From Curtobacterium sp. MCLR17_036 (GTDB taxonomy: Bacteria; Actinomycetota; Actinomycetes; Actinomycetales; Microbacteriaceae): DNA of 64,000 nt. Below are positions 32,722 through 41,775 of this stretch, one piece after another (position 1 is the stretch's first letter; every line of letters begins with the position of its first letter). The notes below the pieces were generated by a model. That model did no database searches, was not told the DNA's origin, and saw nothing but the letters and a program-made list of their open reading frames with translations. Location: positions 372,001 through 436,000 of the forward strand of contig NZ_CP126269.1 in the NCBI RefSeq assembly GCF_003234445.2, given 5' to 3'. The position numbers and the translations under genes were made by a program.

Positions 32722-34125
32722 ATGACGGTGCTGGGCATCGCGCTCCTCGGGGTGCTGGGCGTCACCCTGTCGATCCGGCCCGCCTGGTTGCCCGTGGTCC
32801 TCGGGGTGGCTGCCGGACTCCCCGCCTCCGCCGGCGTCGCCTTCGGCGAGAACGGTGTGCCGTTGTTCTCGGTCGCCGCGGCCGGGGCCGTCATCGCCCT
32901 GGTGGGCTCCCGTCGGCTCGGCACCGCGCACTGGACCGCCAACGCGTTCGCCGTCCTCATCGCCTGGTCCGCCGTCATCACCGCCCTCGGGCCGTGGATG
33001 TTCGCCGGCACCCGGGTGCTCGTCCCGCGCGGGGGCGTCGACGAGCAGGTCCTGGACCCGGGCATGCTGCAGTACTCGGTCAGTACGGTCGCCCAGTTCG
33101 GGTACCTCGCGCTCTCGGCCTGCGCAACGCTCCACCTCGTCCGGGTGCGCGGCGCCGTGACCGCCGCGGCCGTCGCGCTCGTCGTCGGGACGGTGCTCAG
33201 CTCGATCCGCGGCGTCATGGTCGCCGTCGGTGCGGACGTCCTCGCGCCGCTCGTCGACACGATGCCGAACATCCAGTACTCCGAGACCGATCCGGGAGAC
33301 CGCCTGCGGGGTGTGCTGAGCGAGCCGAGCGAACTCGCGACCTTCTCACTCGCCGCAGCTGCGTTCGCGGTGGTCGCCGCGATGCGGGCGAACGGTCGTC
33401 GACGGCTCCTCTGGGCGGTCGTGTGCGCGCTCGCGTGCTCGAACCTGCTGCAGGCATCCTCCGGGACCGCCGTGGTCGCGTCGGCCGTGTTCATCGCGTT
33501 CGGCGTCGTCGTCCTGGCCGTGCGGTACGTCGCGCGCGGCGGTACCGGGACGCCCTGGCTCGTCATCGGGCTGCTCGTCGCCGGGATCGTCGCGCTCACC
33601 GCCGGCGACCGGCTGCTCGCGCCCGTCCAGGAGATCGTCGCCGACAAGGTCGGCAGCACCTCGTACAACGCCCGGACCGGCGCGGACACCTTCAGCTGGG
33701 GCGTCGTCGCGGACACCCTCGGCCTCGGCACCGGCCTCGGCGGCAACCGACCGTCGTCCTTCGCACTCGCCCTGCTCTCCACCCTCGGCATCCCGGGAAC
33801 CGTCGCGTTCACGGCGCTCGCCGTCGGGATCATCGTCGCTGCGGTGCGGACGCCGAGGACGGTGCCGGCCGGGATCGCGCTCGTCGCCCTGCTCGTCGCG
33901 AAGGTCGTCGGCACGCCGGACTTCTCGACCCCGATCCTCTGGGTGCTCATCGCCGCGTGTGCCGTCCCGGCCTGGACGCGCGACCAACGGCCCGCTCCCG
34001 ACACGGCTCGTCTCCGCCCAGGACCAGGACCAGGACCAGGACCAGGACCAGGACCGGGCGCCGAACATCGACCACCCCCGACGCCCACCTCGCCCATCCC
34101 CATCCGGACAGGAGCCCGACCGTGA
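32722..34125 (+). CDS. O-antigen polymerase/ligase-like membrane protein (Wzy-like)
   Basis: A 467-residue polytopic membrane protein with about ten to twelve hydrophobic segments and a large loop between residues 85 and 195. The segment GDRLRGVLSEPSELATFSLA and the later GLGTGLGGNRPSSF are the types of conserved periplasmic sequence seen in exopolysaccharide polymerases. It should polymerise repeat units at the outer face of the membrane. The C-terminal 40 residues are a Gly-Pro and Pro/Thr tail encoded by a hexanucleotide repeat. The start has CGGAGA upstream. The stop overlaps the phosphatase start (GTGA). Confidence 0.8.
   Translation: MTVLGIALLGVLGVTLSIRPAWLPVVLGVAAGLPASAGVAFGENGVPLFSVAAAGAVIALVGSRRLGTAHWTANAFAVLIAWSAVITALGPWMFAGTRVLVPRGGVDEQVLDPGMLQYSVSTVAQFGYLALSACATLHLVRVRGAVTAAAVALVVGTVLSSIRGVMVAVGADVLAPLVDTMPNIQYSETDPGDRLRGVLSEPSELATFSLAAAAFAVVAAMRANGRRRLLWAVVCALACSNLLQASSGTAVVASAVFIAFGVVVLAVRYVARGGTGTPWLVIGLLVAGIVALTAGDRLLAPVQEIVADKVGSTSYNARTGADTFSWGVVADTLGLGTGLGGNRPSSFALALLSTLGIPGTVAFTALAVGIIVAAVRTPRTVPAGIALVALLVAKVVGTPDFSTPILWVLIAACAVPAWTRDQRPAPDTARLRPGPGPGPGPGPGPGAEHRPPPTPTSPIPIRTGARP
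34021..34050 (+). repeat. Hexanucleotide repeat (GGACCA)5 in the polymerase gene
   Basis: Five perfect GGACCA units followed by GGACCG encode alternating Gly and Pro in the C-terminal tail of the Wzy-like protein. Gain or loss of a unit would change the tail by two residues without shifting the frame. Confidence 0.9.
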
Positions 34126-34715
34126 CCGCCATCCTCATCGTCTGCGAGGGGAACGTCTGCCGCTCGCCCTACGTCGAACGCGTGCTCCAGGCCCGCCTCG
34201 ACGCCGTCGCCCCCGGGCGCTTCCACGTGTCGAGCGCCGGGACCGCCGCGACGGCAGGGACACCCGCGTTCCCCCGCTCCGCCGAGGCCGCCCACCGCCA
34301 CTGTGCCGATCTCGAGGGCTTCGCATCGACTCCGCTGACCGCCGGCCTGCTCGCCGGTACGGACCTCGTGCTGACCATGGAGCGCGCGCACCGGGCCGCT
34401 GTGCTCGACCTCGCTCCGTCGTTGCTCCGTCGGACCTTCACGCTCCGCGAGTTCGCACGGCTCGTCCGGCCCCTGCTCGAGCAGGACGACGTCACCGAGG
34501 AATTCTGGGAGACCTTCCCCCGTCTCGTCGCCCGCTCCCGGCTCGCGACGACGCCGATCACCCCGGAGGACGACGACGTCGCCGACCCCGTGCGCGGGGA
34601 CTCGGTCGACCACGAGCGCATGTGCGCGACCACCGACGCGGCGATGGACGCCGTCGTCGCCTGTGCGTCCCGAGCGACGGAAGGAGCGGACCGTGCGCGG
34701 ACTGCTGGTGCATGA
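34122..34715 (+). CDS. Low-molecular-weight protein tyrosine phosphatase (Wzb-like)
   Basis: A 197-residue cytoplasmic phosphatase. The active-site loop CEGNVCRSP has the nucleophile Cys8 and Arg14 of the CX5R motif. The general acid is probably the Asp in ADPVRGDS near residue 155. It is somewhat longer than the usual 145-160 residues. It should dephosphorylate the tyrosine tail of the BY-kinase and cycle the co-polymerase. The GTG at 34122 overlaps the polymerase stop and has AGGAG upstream. Confidence 0.92.
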   Translation: MTAILIVCEGNVCRSPYVERVLQARLDAVAPGRFHVSSAGTAATAGTPAFPRSAEAAHRHCADLEGFASTPLTAGLLAGTDLVLTMERAHRAAVLDLAPSLLRRTFTLREFARLVRPLLEQDDVTEEFWETFPRLVARSRLATTPITPEDDDVADPVRGDSVDHERMCATTDAAMDAVVACASRATEGADRARTAGA

Positions 34716-35817
34716 GTGGATCGAGGCCGTCGGCGGCGCCGAACGCGTCCTCGACGCGATCGCGGACGAGTACCCGGACGCCGACCTGTTCGGGCTGTGG
34801 AACGACGCCCCCGGACGGTACCCCGACCGGCGGGTGGTCGAGAGCGCCCTCGCAAGGACCCCGCTCCGCGGGCGGAAGGCGCTCACCGTCCCGTTGCTGC
34901 CGGCCCTGTGGTCAGCGGGCTTGCGGGACCTCGGCCCGTACGACTGGGCGATCGTCAGCTCCCACCTCTTCGCGCACCAGGCACGGGTGCCCGGCGTCGA
35001 CCCCGAGCGGCAGTTCACCTACGTGCACACCCCCGCCCGGTACCTGTGGAACCCGGAGCTCGATGCGCGTGGCAGCTCGCTCGCCGCACGCGTCGCCGGA
35101 CCGGTCCTGCGGTCGGTCGACCGTCGCCGGGCGGCCGGTCTGCACCACGTCGCGGCGAACAGCCGGTTCGTGCAGCGCCGCATCCAGGACAGCTGGGGTG
35201 TCGACGCCGTCGTGGTCCACCCGCCGGTCGGGGTCGAGCGGCTCGCCGCCCACGACGACTGGGCGGACGCCCTGGACGACTGCGAGCGGACGCTGCTCGA
35301 GTCCCTGCCGTGCGGCTTCGTGCTCGGGGCGTCCCGCTTCGTGCCGTACAAGCGACTCGACGTGGTGGTCGACGCGGGTCGGGCTGCCGGTCGCCCGGTG
35401 GTCCTGGCCGGTGACGGCCCGGACCTCGAACGGCTTCGGGGGCACGCGGACGCGTCCGGGGCGGACGTCCGGATCGTCGTGCGCCCCTCGGACGCCCTGC
35501 TGGCCGCGCTGTTGCAGCGGGCGGCGGTCTACGTGTTCCCACCGGTGGAGGACTTCGGCATCATGCCGGTCGAGGCGATGGCACTCGGGACCCCGGTCGT
35601 GGTGAACGCAGTCGGTGGCGCCGGCGACTCGGTGCAGGCCGGGCGCAGCGGCGTCGCGGTCGAGGACTTCCGCGACTGCACCCTGCGCGCCGCCGTCGAC
35701 GCCGCCGTCGGCCTCGACCCGGACGACTGTCGGGCACGCGCGCAGGACTTCTCCACGGCGCGCTTCCGCCGCGAGGTCCGCGCGTGGACGGGCATCGAGA
35801 GCGCCGTCCGCGTCTGA
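34693..35817 (+). CDS. Glycosyltransferase family 4
   Basis: A 374-residue GT-B glycosyltransferase. The N-terminal acceptor domain starts LLVHEWIEAVGGAERVLDAI and the donor-binding domain contains FVLGASRFVPYKRLD and the E-x7-E motif in VEDFGIMPVEAMALG. It should transfer a nucleotide-sugar residue in exopolysaccharide synthesis. The GTG at 34693 has GGAAGGAG upstream and lies 23 nt inside the phosphatase gene, so the two are probably cotranslated. Confidence 0.9.
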   Translation: MRGLLVHEWIEAVGGAERVLDAIADEYPDADLFGLWNDAPGRYPDRRVVESALARTPLRGRKALTVPLLPALWSAGLRDLGPYDWAIVSSHLFAHQARVPGVDPERQFTYVHTPARYLWNPELDARGSSLAARVAGPVLRSVDRRRAAGLHHVAANSRFVQRRIQDSWGVDAVVVHPPVGVERLAAHDDWADALDDCERTLLESLPCGFVLGASRFVPYKRLDVVVDAGRAAGRPVVLAGDGPDLERLRGHADASGADVRIVVRPSDALLAALLQRAAVYVFPPVEDFGIMPVEAMALGTPVVVNAVGGAGDSVQAGRSGVAVEDFRDCTLRAAVDAAVGLDPDDCRARAQDFSTARFRREVRAWTGIESAVRV

Positions 35818-35878
35818 CGGGAGGCCCGGCGCGGCTCCGCCGGTCGGGTCCGGCCGACGTCGTGCGAGCGACCAGGGC

Positions 35879-35906
35879 CGCCGCCGCGCGTCAGCGCGCG
35901 GCGGCG
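35879..35906. terminator. Hairpin over the convergent ends of two GT4 genes
   Basis: Perfect 12-nt arms CGCCGCCGCGCG (35879-35890) and CGCGCGGCGGCG (35895-35906) enclose TCAG. The right arm encodes the last codons of the minus-strand gene and its stop is at the loop. It could terminate both genes. Confidence 0.55.
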
Positions 35907-37036
35907 AGCAGCACGTCCTCGATCAGGCCGACCACGTGGGGGAGCGCGTACCGCGCGACGGACCGGCGGCCGTTGTCGGCGAGCCGGGCACGGGCCTCCC
36001 GGTCGGCCATCAGCCGCGTCATGGCGGCGGCGAGCGAACCGACGTCCCCGGGGGACACGAGCACGCCGTCCTCGCCGTCCGTGACGACCTCTGCCGGTCC
36101 GCCGGCGTCCGCCGCGACCACCGGACGGCCGAGCGCCATCGCCTCGACGACCACCTGCCCGAACGGTTCCGGGCGGGTGCTGGCGTGGACGACGACGTCG
36201 CACGCGGCGATCTCGTCGGCCACGTCGTCACGGTGCCCGCGGAAGTCGACGACCTCGGCGACACCGAGCGCGTCGGCGAGGTGGCGGAGCGCCGCTGCGA
36301 ACTGCTCGTCGTCCCCGAAGTGCGCCGCTCCGACCAGCCGGAGCCGGGTCGCAGGGTCGAGCCCGGCCGTCCGAGCGGCCGCGAAGGCCCGGAGCGCGAC
36401 GTCCTGTCCCTTCCACGGGGTGAGCCGCCCGACCATGCCGATGGTGGGCGTCGTGCCGGTCCTCGGCGGGACGACGTCCGGGACGACCGTCGGACAGCCG
36501 ATGACGCTGGCCCGGCGAGCCGACCGGCCGAGGGAAGCGGCCGTGGTCTGTGAGTTCGCGATGACCGCGCGCGGCAGGGCGGCGAGGGCGGCGCGGAGCA
36601 GCATGGCGTTCGCGTGGGACGACCCGGCCGTGCCGACGACGTCGTGGACGTGCGCGACGACGGGGATGCCGGCGATGCGGCCGGCGAGCCCGCCGTACAC
36701 GTGGGCCTTCGCGGAGTGCGTCACGACCACGTCGACGCCGAGGCGGCGGAGAGCACGTGCGAGTTCGCGGGTCGAGCGCAGTGTCGCGGCGGTCTTCGCG
36801 ACGACGCCGGACGTCGTACCGACCGTGTGTTGCCGGACGGAGCGGTCCAGTTCGACGACCGCGCAGGGCACGCCGCGGTCGGCGAGGACGCCCTCGAGCG
36901 GCCCGTGCTCGCCGAGCACGACGACGGGCGTGGTCCGGGTGCAGGCGGCCGTGACCCGCGCGATCAGGAGCTCCGCCCCGGAGAGTGCTGCGCTGTGGCT
37001 GAGGAAGGCCGCACAGGGCCGCGTGTGGATTGTCAC
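35891..37036 (-). CDS. Glycosyltransferase family 4
   Basis: A 381-residue GT-B enzyme. N-terminal segment FLSHSAALSGAELLIARVTA, donor-domain segment GMVGRLTPWKGQDVALRAFA, and E-x7-E motif in RPEPFGQVVVEAMALG. It ends converging on the other GT4 gene. The GTG at 37036 follows TATGCT by 6 nt, which looks leaderless. It is the second GT4 of the exopolysaccharide locus. Confidence 0.9.
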   Translation of the reverse strand: MTIHTRPCAAFLSHSAALSGAELLIARVTAACTRTTPVVVLGEHGPLEGVLADRGVPCAVVELDRSVRQHTVGTTSGVVAKTAATLRSTRELARALRRLGVDVVVTHSAKAHVYGGLAGRIAGIPVVAHVHDVVGTAGSSHANAMLLRAALAALPRAVIANSQTTAASLGRSARRASVIGCPTVVPDVVPPRTGTTPTIGMVGRLTPWKGQDVALRAFAAARTAGLDPATRLRLVGAAHFGDDEQFAAALRHLADALGVAEVVDFRGHRDDVADEIAACDVVVHASTRPEPFGQVVVEAMALGRPVVAADAGGPAEVVTDGEDGVLVSPGDVGSLAAAMTRLMADREARARLADNGRRSVARYALPHVVGLIEDVLLAAAR

Positions 37037-37134
37037 CTCGGTAGCATATCAAGTATTGTATAGAACGTGACATGTATACGTCACGCTCATGGGCGCGCAC
37101 GACGCGCCCGTCAACCTCGAGAACGGACCCTGCC
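37037..37134. promoter_or_regulatory. AT-rich divergent promoter with CGTGAC palindrome
   Basis: The gap between the GT4 gene and the DUF3060 lipoprotein gene holds a minus-strand -10 TATGCT (37043-37048), 6 nt from the GTG, and a perfect inverted repeat CGTGAC-N8-GTCACG at 37066-37085. It also contains ATATCAA (37046-37052), a near match to the ATATCAC motif found upstream of other surface genes. Confidence 0.45.
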
Positions 37135-37611
37135 ATGACGACGACCCCCACGCCCCCGATCCGCCGCCTCCTCGTCACCGGCCTCGCCGTCGTCGGCGTG
37201 CTCGGTGCGCTCACCGCCTGCTCCGGCACCGGCGACGACGCAACGAGCAAGGCGACCACGAAGCCGAGCGCGAGCGCCAGCTCCACCGCGAAGGCGCACA
37301 GCGACGTCTTCAGCAACCCGCCGGCCGACATCGACAAGACGAAGGCCTCCTGCACGGACGGCAAGGCGGTCATCGACCAGGCGAACAAGGACGTCACGCT
37401 CGGCGACTGCGCCTCGGTGCAGGTCACCGCCGGCAACGCGGTCATCCACCTCGGCAACGTCGAGGAGCTCGTCGTGACCGGTTCGATCAACGACATCTCG
37501 GCGAAGACCGTCGGCTCGGTGAAGGTCACCACCGACGGCAACCGCGTCACCTCGGACAACAAGCCGAAGGTCGACGACGACGGCAAGGGGAACTTCTTCG
37601 TGACCCGCTGA
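37135..37611 (+). CDS. DUF3060 lipoprotein
   Basis: A 158-residue lipoprotein. The signal ends in the lipobox LTAC with Cys29, then a Ser/Thr/Lys-rich linker (about 30-60). The mature domain is short and beta-rich with repeated strands (VTAGNAVIHLGNVEELVVTG, then SVKVTTDGN), matching DUF3060, a solenoid-like domain of unknown function in actinobacteria. It is anchored to the outer face of the membrane. The ATG at 37135 is chosen because the signal peptide then has normal length. A strong terminator follows. Confidence 0.8.
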   Translation: MTTTPTPPIRRLLVTGLAVVGVLGALTACSGTGDDATSKATTKPSASASSTAKAHSDVFSNPPADIDKTKASCTDGKAVIDQANKDVTLGDCASVQVTAGNAVIHLGNVEELVVTGSINDISAKTVGSVKVTTDGNRVTSDNKPKVDDDGKGNFFVTR

Positions 37612-37630
37612 TCCCTTCCCCCGCAGCGCA

Positions 37631-37660
37631 GAAGCCGCCGGCCCTCGGGCCGGCGGCTTC
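37631..37660 (+). terminator. Terminator of the DUF3060 gene
   Basis: Perfect 14-nt arms starting GAAGCCGCCGGCCC (37631-37644) and its complement (37647-37660) enclose TC, followed by TTCGTGT. It lies 19 nt after the stop. Confidence 0.85.
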
Positions 37661-37777
37661 TTCGTGTCTCGTGGGGTGTCCAGGCTCGGATCTTCCGGCT
37701 GGGGTCTCCTGCCTGAGTTCTCCTGGCCGGCGTCGCCGTCGCCCGGGTTGCCCTGGCTCGGAGCACGCAACGAGGAC

Positions 37778-37807
37778 GGGCGCCCCTCCTGGTGTGGAGG
37801 GGCGCCC
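37778..37807 (-). terminator. Terminator of the Ig-like repeat protein gene
   Basis: Perfect 12-nt arms GGGCGCCCCTCC (37778-37789) and its complement (37796-37807) enclose TGGTGT. It lies 20 nt beyond the minus-strand stop codon. The sequence between this and the previous terminator has no recognisable gene. Confidence 0.8.
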
Positions 37808-37827
37808 GTGGTGGTGCTGGTGCGGTG

Positions 37828-40800
37828 TTACTGGGTGATGGTGATGGTGCGGACGTCGTCCGCGCCGATCAGGTTCCCCTTGGTGATCTGCTTGGTGTAC
37901 AGGGCGTAGTCCATCGGGACCAGGGTGCGCTGGACGGTGATGGTCCAGTTGCCCTGCGCGTTGACGTTCGCCTCACCGAGCCGGCTGACGGTGCCGCCGA
38001 GGGTGACCTTGCCGCCGGGCTGGCCGGTGCCGGTGAACACGACCTGGTCGGCCGGGACGGTGCTGCCGTCGGTCGGGGACTCCACGACCAGGTCGGCCGG
38101 GGTCCCGTAGTCCAGCGTCACGGTCTTCGGCTCCGAGGTGTCGCCCTTGACCGTCTGAGTGACGGTGAAGGTGCGCTCCCCGGCGACGGTCGCCGGGATC
38201 TGCACCGTGTACTCGCCGTCGACGGCCTTCACGCTCTTGATGACCGTCGTGCCTTCCTTCACGACCACGTCAGCGCCGGTCTGCGCCGCACCGGAGATGA
38301 ACGCCTCCTGCTCGACGTCGTCCGGGAACGTCCCGGCGGCGGTGAGCTCGGTGATCTGCTCGTCCTGGATGGTGACGGTGATGTTGCTGCGCTGGGTGAG
38401 ACCGCCCTTGGTGGTCTGCAACGCGTGGAGGTCGTAGACGTTCGGGGTCAGCTGTCGGGTGACGTCGACCGTCCATGCGCCGTCGACGATCTTGGTGTCA
38501 CCGATCGAGGACGTGTTGCCGCGCATGTCGAGCTTCGCGCCGGTGGCGCCGGTGCCGGTGAAGCGGATCGAACCGTTCGTGACGGTCGCACCGTTGTTCG
38601 GGGTCAGGATCACCGGCGCTGCGGGAGTGCCGTAGTCCAGGGTCCGGGTCAGCGGGTCGGAGACCTTCCCGTTCACGGTCTGGGTGACCTCGAACTCGTT
38701 GACACCGAAGTGCGCCTTCGACGGCGGGATCGTGATCGTGTAACGACCGCCGGTCGCGATGGCGGTGTCGATGACCTCGCCCTTGCTGTCGCGGACGGTG
38801 ACCGTCGCGCCCGGCTCGGCCGTGCCCGACACCAGTGCCGGCAGGTTCTCATCCGTGGCGTTGAACGCCGCCGTCGCCGTCAGGTCCGCGATGGTGCGGT
38901 CGGTGATGGTGATCGTGATGGGCTGCTGCGTGGTGAGGCCGCCCTTGGTGGTCTGGACTGCGCGGAGGTCGTAGACATCGTTCTGCAGGTCCAGGGTCAC
39001 GGGGGCGGTCCAGGTGCCGTCGATGACGGTGCCGGTCGCGATCGCGCGGACGTTGCCGCGGACATCGATCCGGGCGCCGTTGTCGCCGGTGCCGGTGAAG
39101 GTGAGACCGTCCTTCGCGACGGTGTCACCGTTCTGGGGGCTGGCGATCTGGATCGGTGCCGGCATGCCGTAGTCCAGGGACACGTCTTCCTTGTCGGAGG
39201 TGACGTCGTTCTTGGTCTGGGTGACTGTGAAGTCGTTCACGCCGAAGTGGGCGAGCGACGGCGGCACCGGGATGACGTACTTGCCGTCCACGGCTTCCGC
39301 GCTGCCGACCGGGTTGCCGAGGCTGTCCTTCACGATCACGGTCGCGCCGGTGGTGGCGTTGCCGAAGATCTCAGCCGGCTTGGTGACATCGGCCAGGAAG
39401 CGACCATCGGCGGTCAGCTGCGTCGTGAGCGGGTTCGTCGCGATCGTGAAGCGGACCTCGGTCTGCGACTCCTTGCCCTGCAGCGGCTTCTGGAACACGT
39501 CCAGGGCGTACGCGTTGTCGTTCAGGTCGAACGACGCCGGGACGCTCCAGGCGCCGTCCTGCACGGTGGTCGTGGCGACGAGGCGGCCGGACTTGCCGCG
39601 CACCTCGATCGTCGCTCCCTCGTCGCCGGTGCCGGAGAACACCGGACGCTTCACGTCGACGACGGAATCGTTGACGGGGGTGGTGACCACCAGCGGTGCC
39701 GGAGCGGGCGCTTCCGCCGACTCGATCGTGGTCCGCGTGCTGCTGGAGGCGTTGAAGGACCCCTCCACAGCGGTGCCCTCGAGCTTCGTGGTCATCGAGG
39801 ACGTGCCCTCGGCAGCATCCGCCGGAGTCACCACGTCGATGTCCCAGCGCAGCAGCGACGCATCCGGGAGTGTCCACGTGCTGCTGGTGGGCTTGAACGT
39901 GTAGGTGTAGGTCTTGCCGTCCATCGACAGGTCACCACCGGTGAGGGTCGTGGAACGGTTCGTCCAGTCCTCACCGGGCTTCTTGTAGGAGCCCTCGATG
40001 GTGTTCTGCCCCTCGGCGAACGTGGTGCCCTCGGGCGCGGTGAACGTCACCTGCGCGTCCGGACGCGAGACGTCGCCCTTGGTCTCGAACTGTGCCTGCA
40101 CCTTGGTGCGCTCACCACGCTCGAGTGTGGCGGCGGGGCCGTCCTGCCCGATGATCGCGGCGTCGTTGATCGTGACCGTGACCGGCTTCGAGTCAACCGT
40201 GTCGTTGCCGATCTTCTGCTCCACGAGCAGACTGTTCGGGCCCGACTCCAGGCCGGTGACCTCGAGGCTCCAGTCGCCGTCCTCGTTCGCGGTCGCGCTC
40301 TGCTCACCGACGACGATCGTCGCACCCGGCGTCGCCGTGCCCTTGAGGACCGCGCTGCCGGCGGCATGATCGATCGAGTCGACCGCCGCCGTCAGCTCAC
40401 GCTGCGCGACCTCGAGATTGGTGGTCGTCTTCCCCTCGGCACGGAAGTCACCCTTCGAGCTGTCACCAGCGAACACGAAGCCCATCTGGCTCGCCCCCGC
40501 AGCAGCATCCTCGTCTGCGGTGACGTTCACCATGTACCGGTACTGCTCCGGCGCGCCGTGGTTCTCGGTCCACTTCGCGTCGAACGTGATCGTCTTGTCG
40601 TTGTTCGACAAGCGCCCATTGGTCAGCGGCATCGACGTGATCGGGCTCCAGGTCGAGCCCCCAACTGCCCTCCAGCCCGCGTCGATCCGGGTCTGCGCGT
40701 CGAACGTGGTGCCCTCCGGTGCGTTCAGGACGACGGTGCCGTTCCAGTTCGCGCGGGACTCGTTGTTCTGCACGATCATCGGCAGCTGCGTGCTCTCACC

Positions 40801-41703
40801 ACGTGCCAGGTTGACCGGGCCCTGGTCGACACCCACTACGGTGCCGCCCTCCACGATGGTCACCGTCACGTTCTTCGAGTCGACGTCGGCATTGTTGAAC
40901 TGCTGCTTCGCCGTCAACGTCTGCGACCCGACGGCGAGCCCCTCAACGGTCATCGACCACGTGCCACCACTCGACACGTTGACGGTCTTCGACCCGATCG
41001 TGACCGTCCCGTTCGGCGTCGCCGACCCACCGACCACCGCCGTCCGAGCGATGTTGTTGACGGTACTCACGCTCGCGGTGAGCGGGCTCGTCTCGGCGGG
41101 AACGGTTGCGGCGTCTGACACCCGAGTCGTGAGAGCAGGGAGGCCGCTGTAGAAGGCCCCGTTCACAGGACTGGTGTAGGAGACGGTCGTCTTACCGAGG
41201 TAGCGCTTCACGCCGTCGTAGTTGACGCTGAGGGTGCCGTTTGTTTCATGGGTCCAGGTCATCAACGCGCCGGTGCAAGAGCTGCTGCCTCCCACGGTCG
41301 GGACCCCACTCACCGTCCACCCACCCATGCACCACGTACCGAGCGAGTCTTTCCATTGGATGACCCCTGATGCGCCCTTGTCCGGTATGGAGAACGTGAC
41401 CCCTCCGGAGAGCTGGGAGCGTTCGTGGAAGAACGTGCCGCCGGGATAAGGACTGCCATCTGCCACGAGGTATCGACCTGTGCCGATCTGGAATCCCTTG
41501 GCAGTCGTGGCGAACGGCTTGATGGCGGGAGTGTTCGCAACGTTCCGCTCGCGCGTGCCATCGCCGCTGTCCAATGCTTGTAGCGGTGTGCTGGCGGAGG
41601 CGGCGGGTACCCCGAACGACAAGCCCGAGACGATCGTGGCGGCGGCCAGTCCGGCCGCGCCCATGGACTTGAAGGCCGTCGAGGCCCTCTTCTTGTGAGA
41701 CAT
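37828..41703 (-). CDS. Large secreted Ig-like repeat protein, adhesin candidate
   Basis: A 1291-residue protein with a clear signal peptide (MSHKKRASTAFKSMGAAGLA, ending near ASA). Residues 40-170 form a distinct N-terminal domain with a Cys pair in GTWCMGG and SSSCTG. Several beta-sandwich regions follow, then at least four repeats of about 180 residues near 690, 873, 1049 and 1226, each with an FTGTG-like (FSGTG in the first), GxxxxxRG and TQTxxG pattern like bacterial Ig-like adhesin domains. There is no LPxTG motif, no C-terminal membrane segment and no lipobox, so it is secreted or held non-covalently. The ATG at 41703 has GAAAG 6 nt upstream; one at 41709 is also possible. Confidence 0.85.
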   Translation of the reverse strand: MSHKKRASTAFKSMGAAGLAAATIVSGLSFGVPAASASTPLQALDSGDGTRERNVANTPAIKPFATTAKGFQIGTGRYLVADGSPYPGGTFFHERSQLSGGVTFSIPDKGASGVIQWKDSLGTWCMGGWTVSGVPTVGGSSSCTGALMTWTHETNGTLSVNYDGVKRYLGKTTVSYTSPVNGAFYSGLPALTTRVSDAATVPAETSPLTASVSTVNNIARTAVVGGSATPNGTVTIGSKTVNVSSGGTWSMTVEGLAVGSQTLTAKQQFNNADVDSKNVTVTIVEGGTVVGVDQGPVNLARGESTQLPMIVQNNESRANWNGTVVLNAPEGTTFDAQTRIDAGWRAVGGSTWSPITSMPLTNGRLSNNDKTITFDAKWTENHGAPEQYRYMVNVTADEDAAAGASQMGFVFAGDSSKGDFRAEGKTTTNLEVAQRELTAAVDSIDHAAGSAVLKGTATPGATIVVGEQSATANEDGDWSLEVTGLESGPNSLLVEQKIGNDTVDSKPVTVTINDAAIIGQDGPAATLERGERTKVQAQFETKGDVSRPDAQVTFTAPEGTTFAEGQNTIEGSYKKPGEDWTNRSTTLTGGDLSMDGKTYTYTFKPTSSTWTLPDASLLRWDIDVVTPADAAEGTSSMTTKLEGTAVEGSFNASSSTRTTIESAEAPAPAPLVVTTPVNDSVVDVKRPVFSGTGDEGATIEVRGKSGRLVATTTVQDGAWSVPASFDLNDNAYALDVFQKPLQGKESQTEVRFTIATNPLTTQLTADGRFLADVTKPAEIFGNATTGATVIVKDSLGNPVGSAEAVDGKYVIPVPPSLAHFGVNDFTVTQTKNDVTSDKEDVSLDYGMPAPIQIASPQNGDTVAKDGLTFTGTGDNGARIDVRGNVRAIATGTVIDGTWTAPVTLDLQNDVYDLRAVQTTKGGLTTQQPITITITDRTIADLTATAAFNATDENLPALVSGTAEPGATVTVRDSKGEVIDTAIATGGRYTITIPPSKAHFGVNEFEVTQTVNGKVSDPLTRTLDYGTPAAPVILTPNNGATVTNGSIRFTGTGATGAKLDMRGNTSSIGDTKIVDGAWTVDVTRQLTPNVYDLHALQTTKGGLTQRSNITVTIQDEQITELTAAGTFPDDVEQEAFISGAAQTGADVVVKEGTTVIKSVKAVDGEYTVQIPATVAGERTFTVTQTVKGDTSEPKTVTLDYGTPADLVVESPTDGSTVPADQVVFTGTGQPGGKVTLGGTVSRLGEANVNAQGNWTITVQRTLVPMDYALYTKQITKGNLIGADDVRTITITQ

Positions 41704-41775
41704 GTGCATCTTTCAGGACAAGCCGCGCGTCGGCGGCTGTGCGGGAGGGAAGCACGCAGGCGACAACGAAAGTCG

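Noticed and set aside
37066..37085. CRP/Fnr site
   Set aside because: The half-sites are GTGA and TCAC, but the spacer is 10 nt instead of 6, so it was kept only as an unassigned palindrome.
37612..37827. A small gene between the DUF3060 and Ig-like genes
   Set aside because: Open frames here lack ribosome binding sites and codon bias, and the gap is bounded by two terminators.
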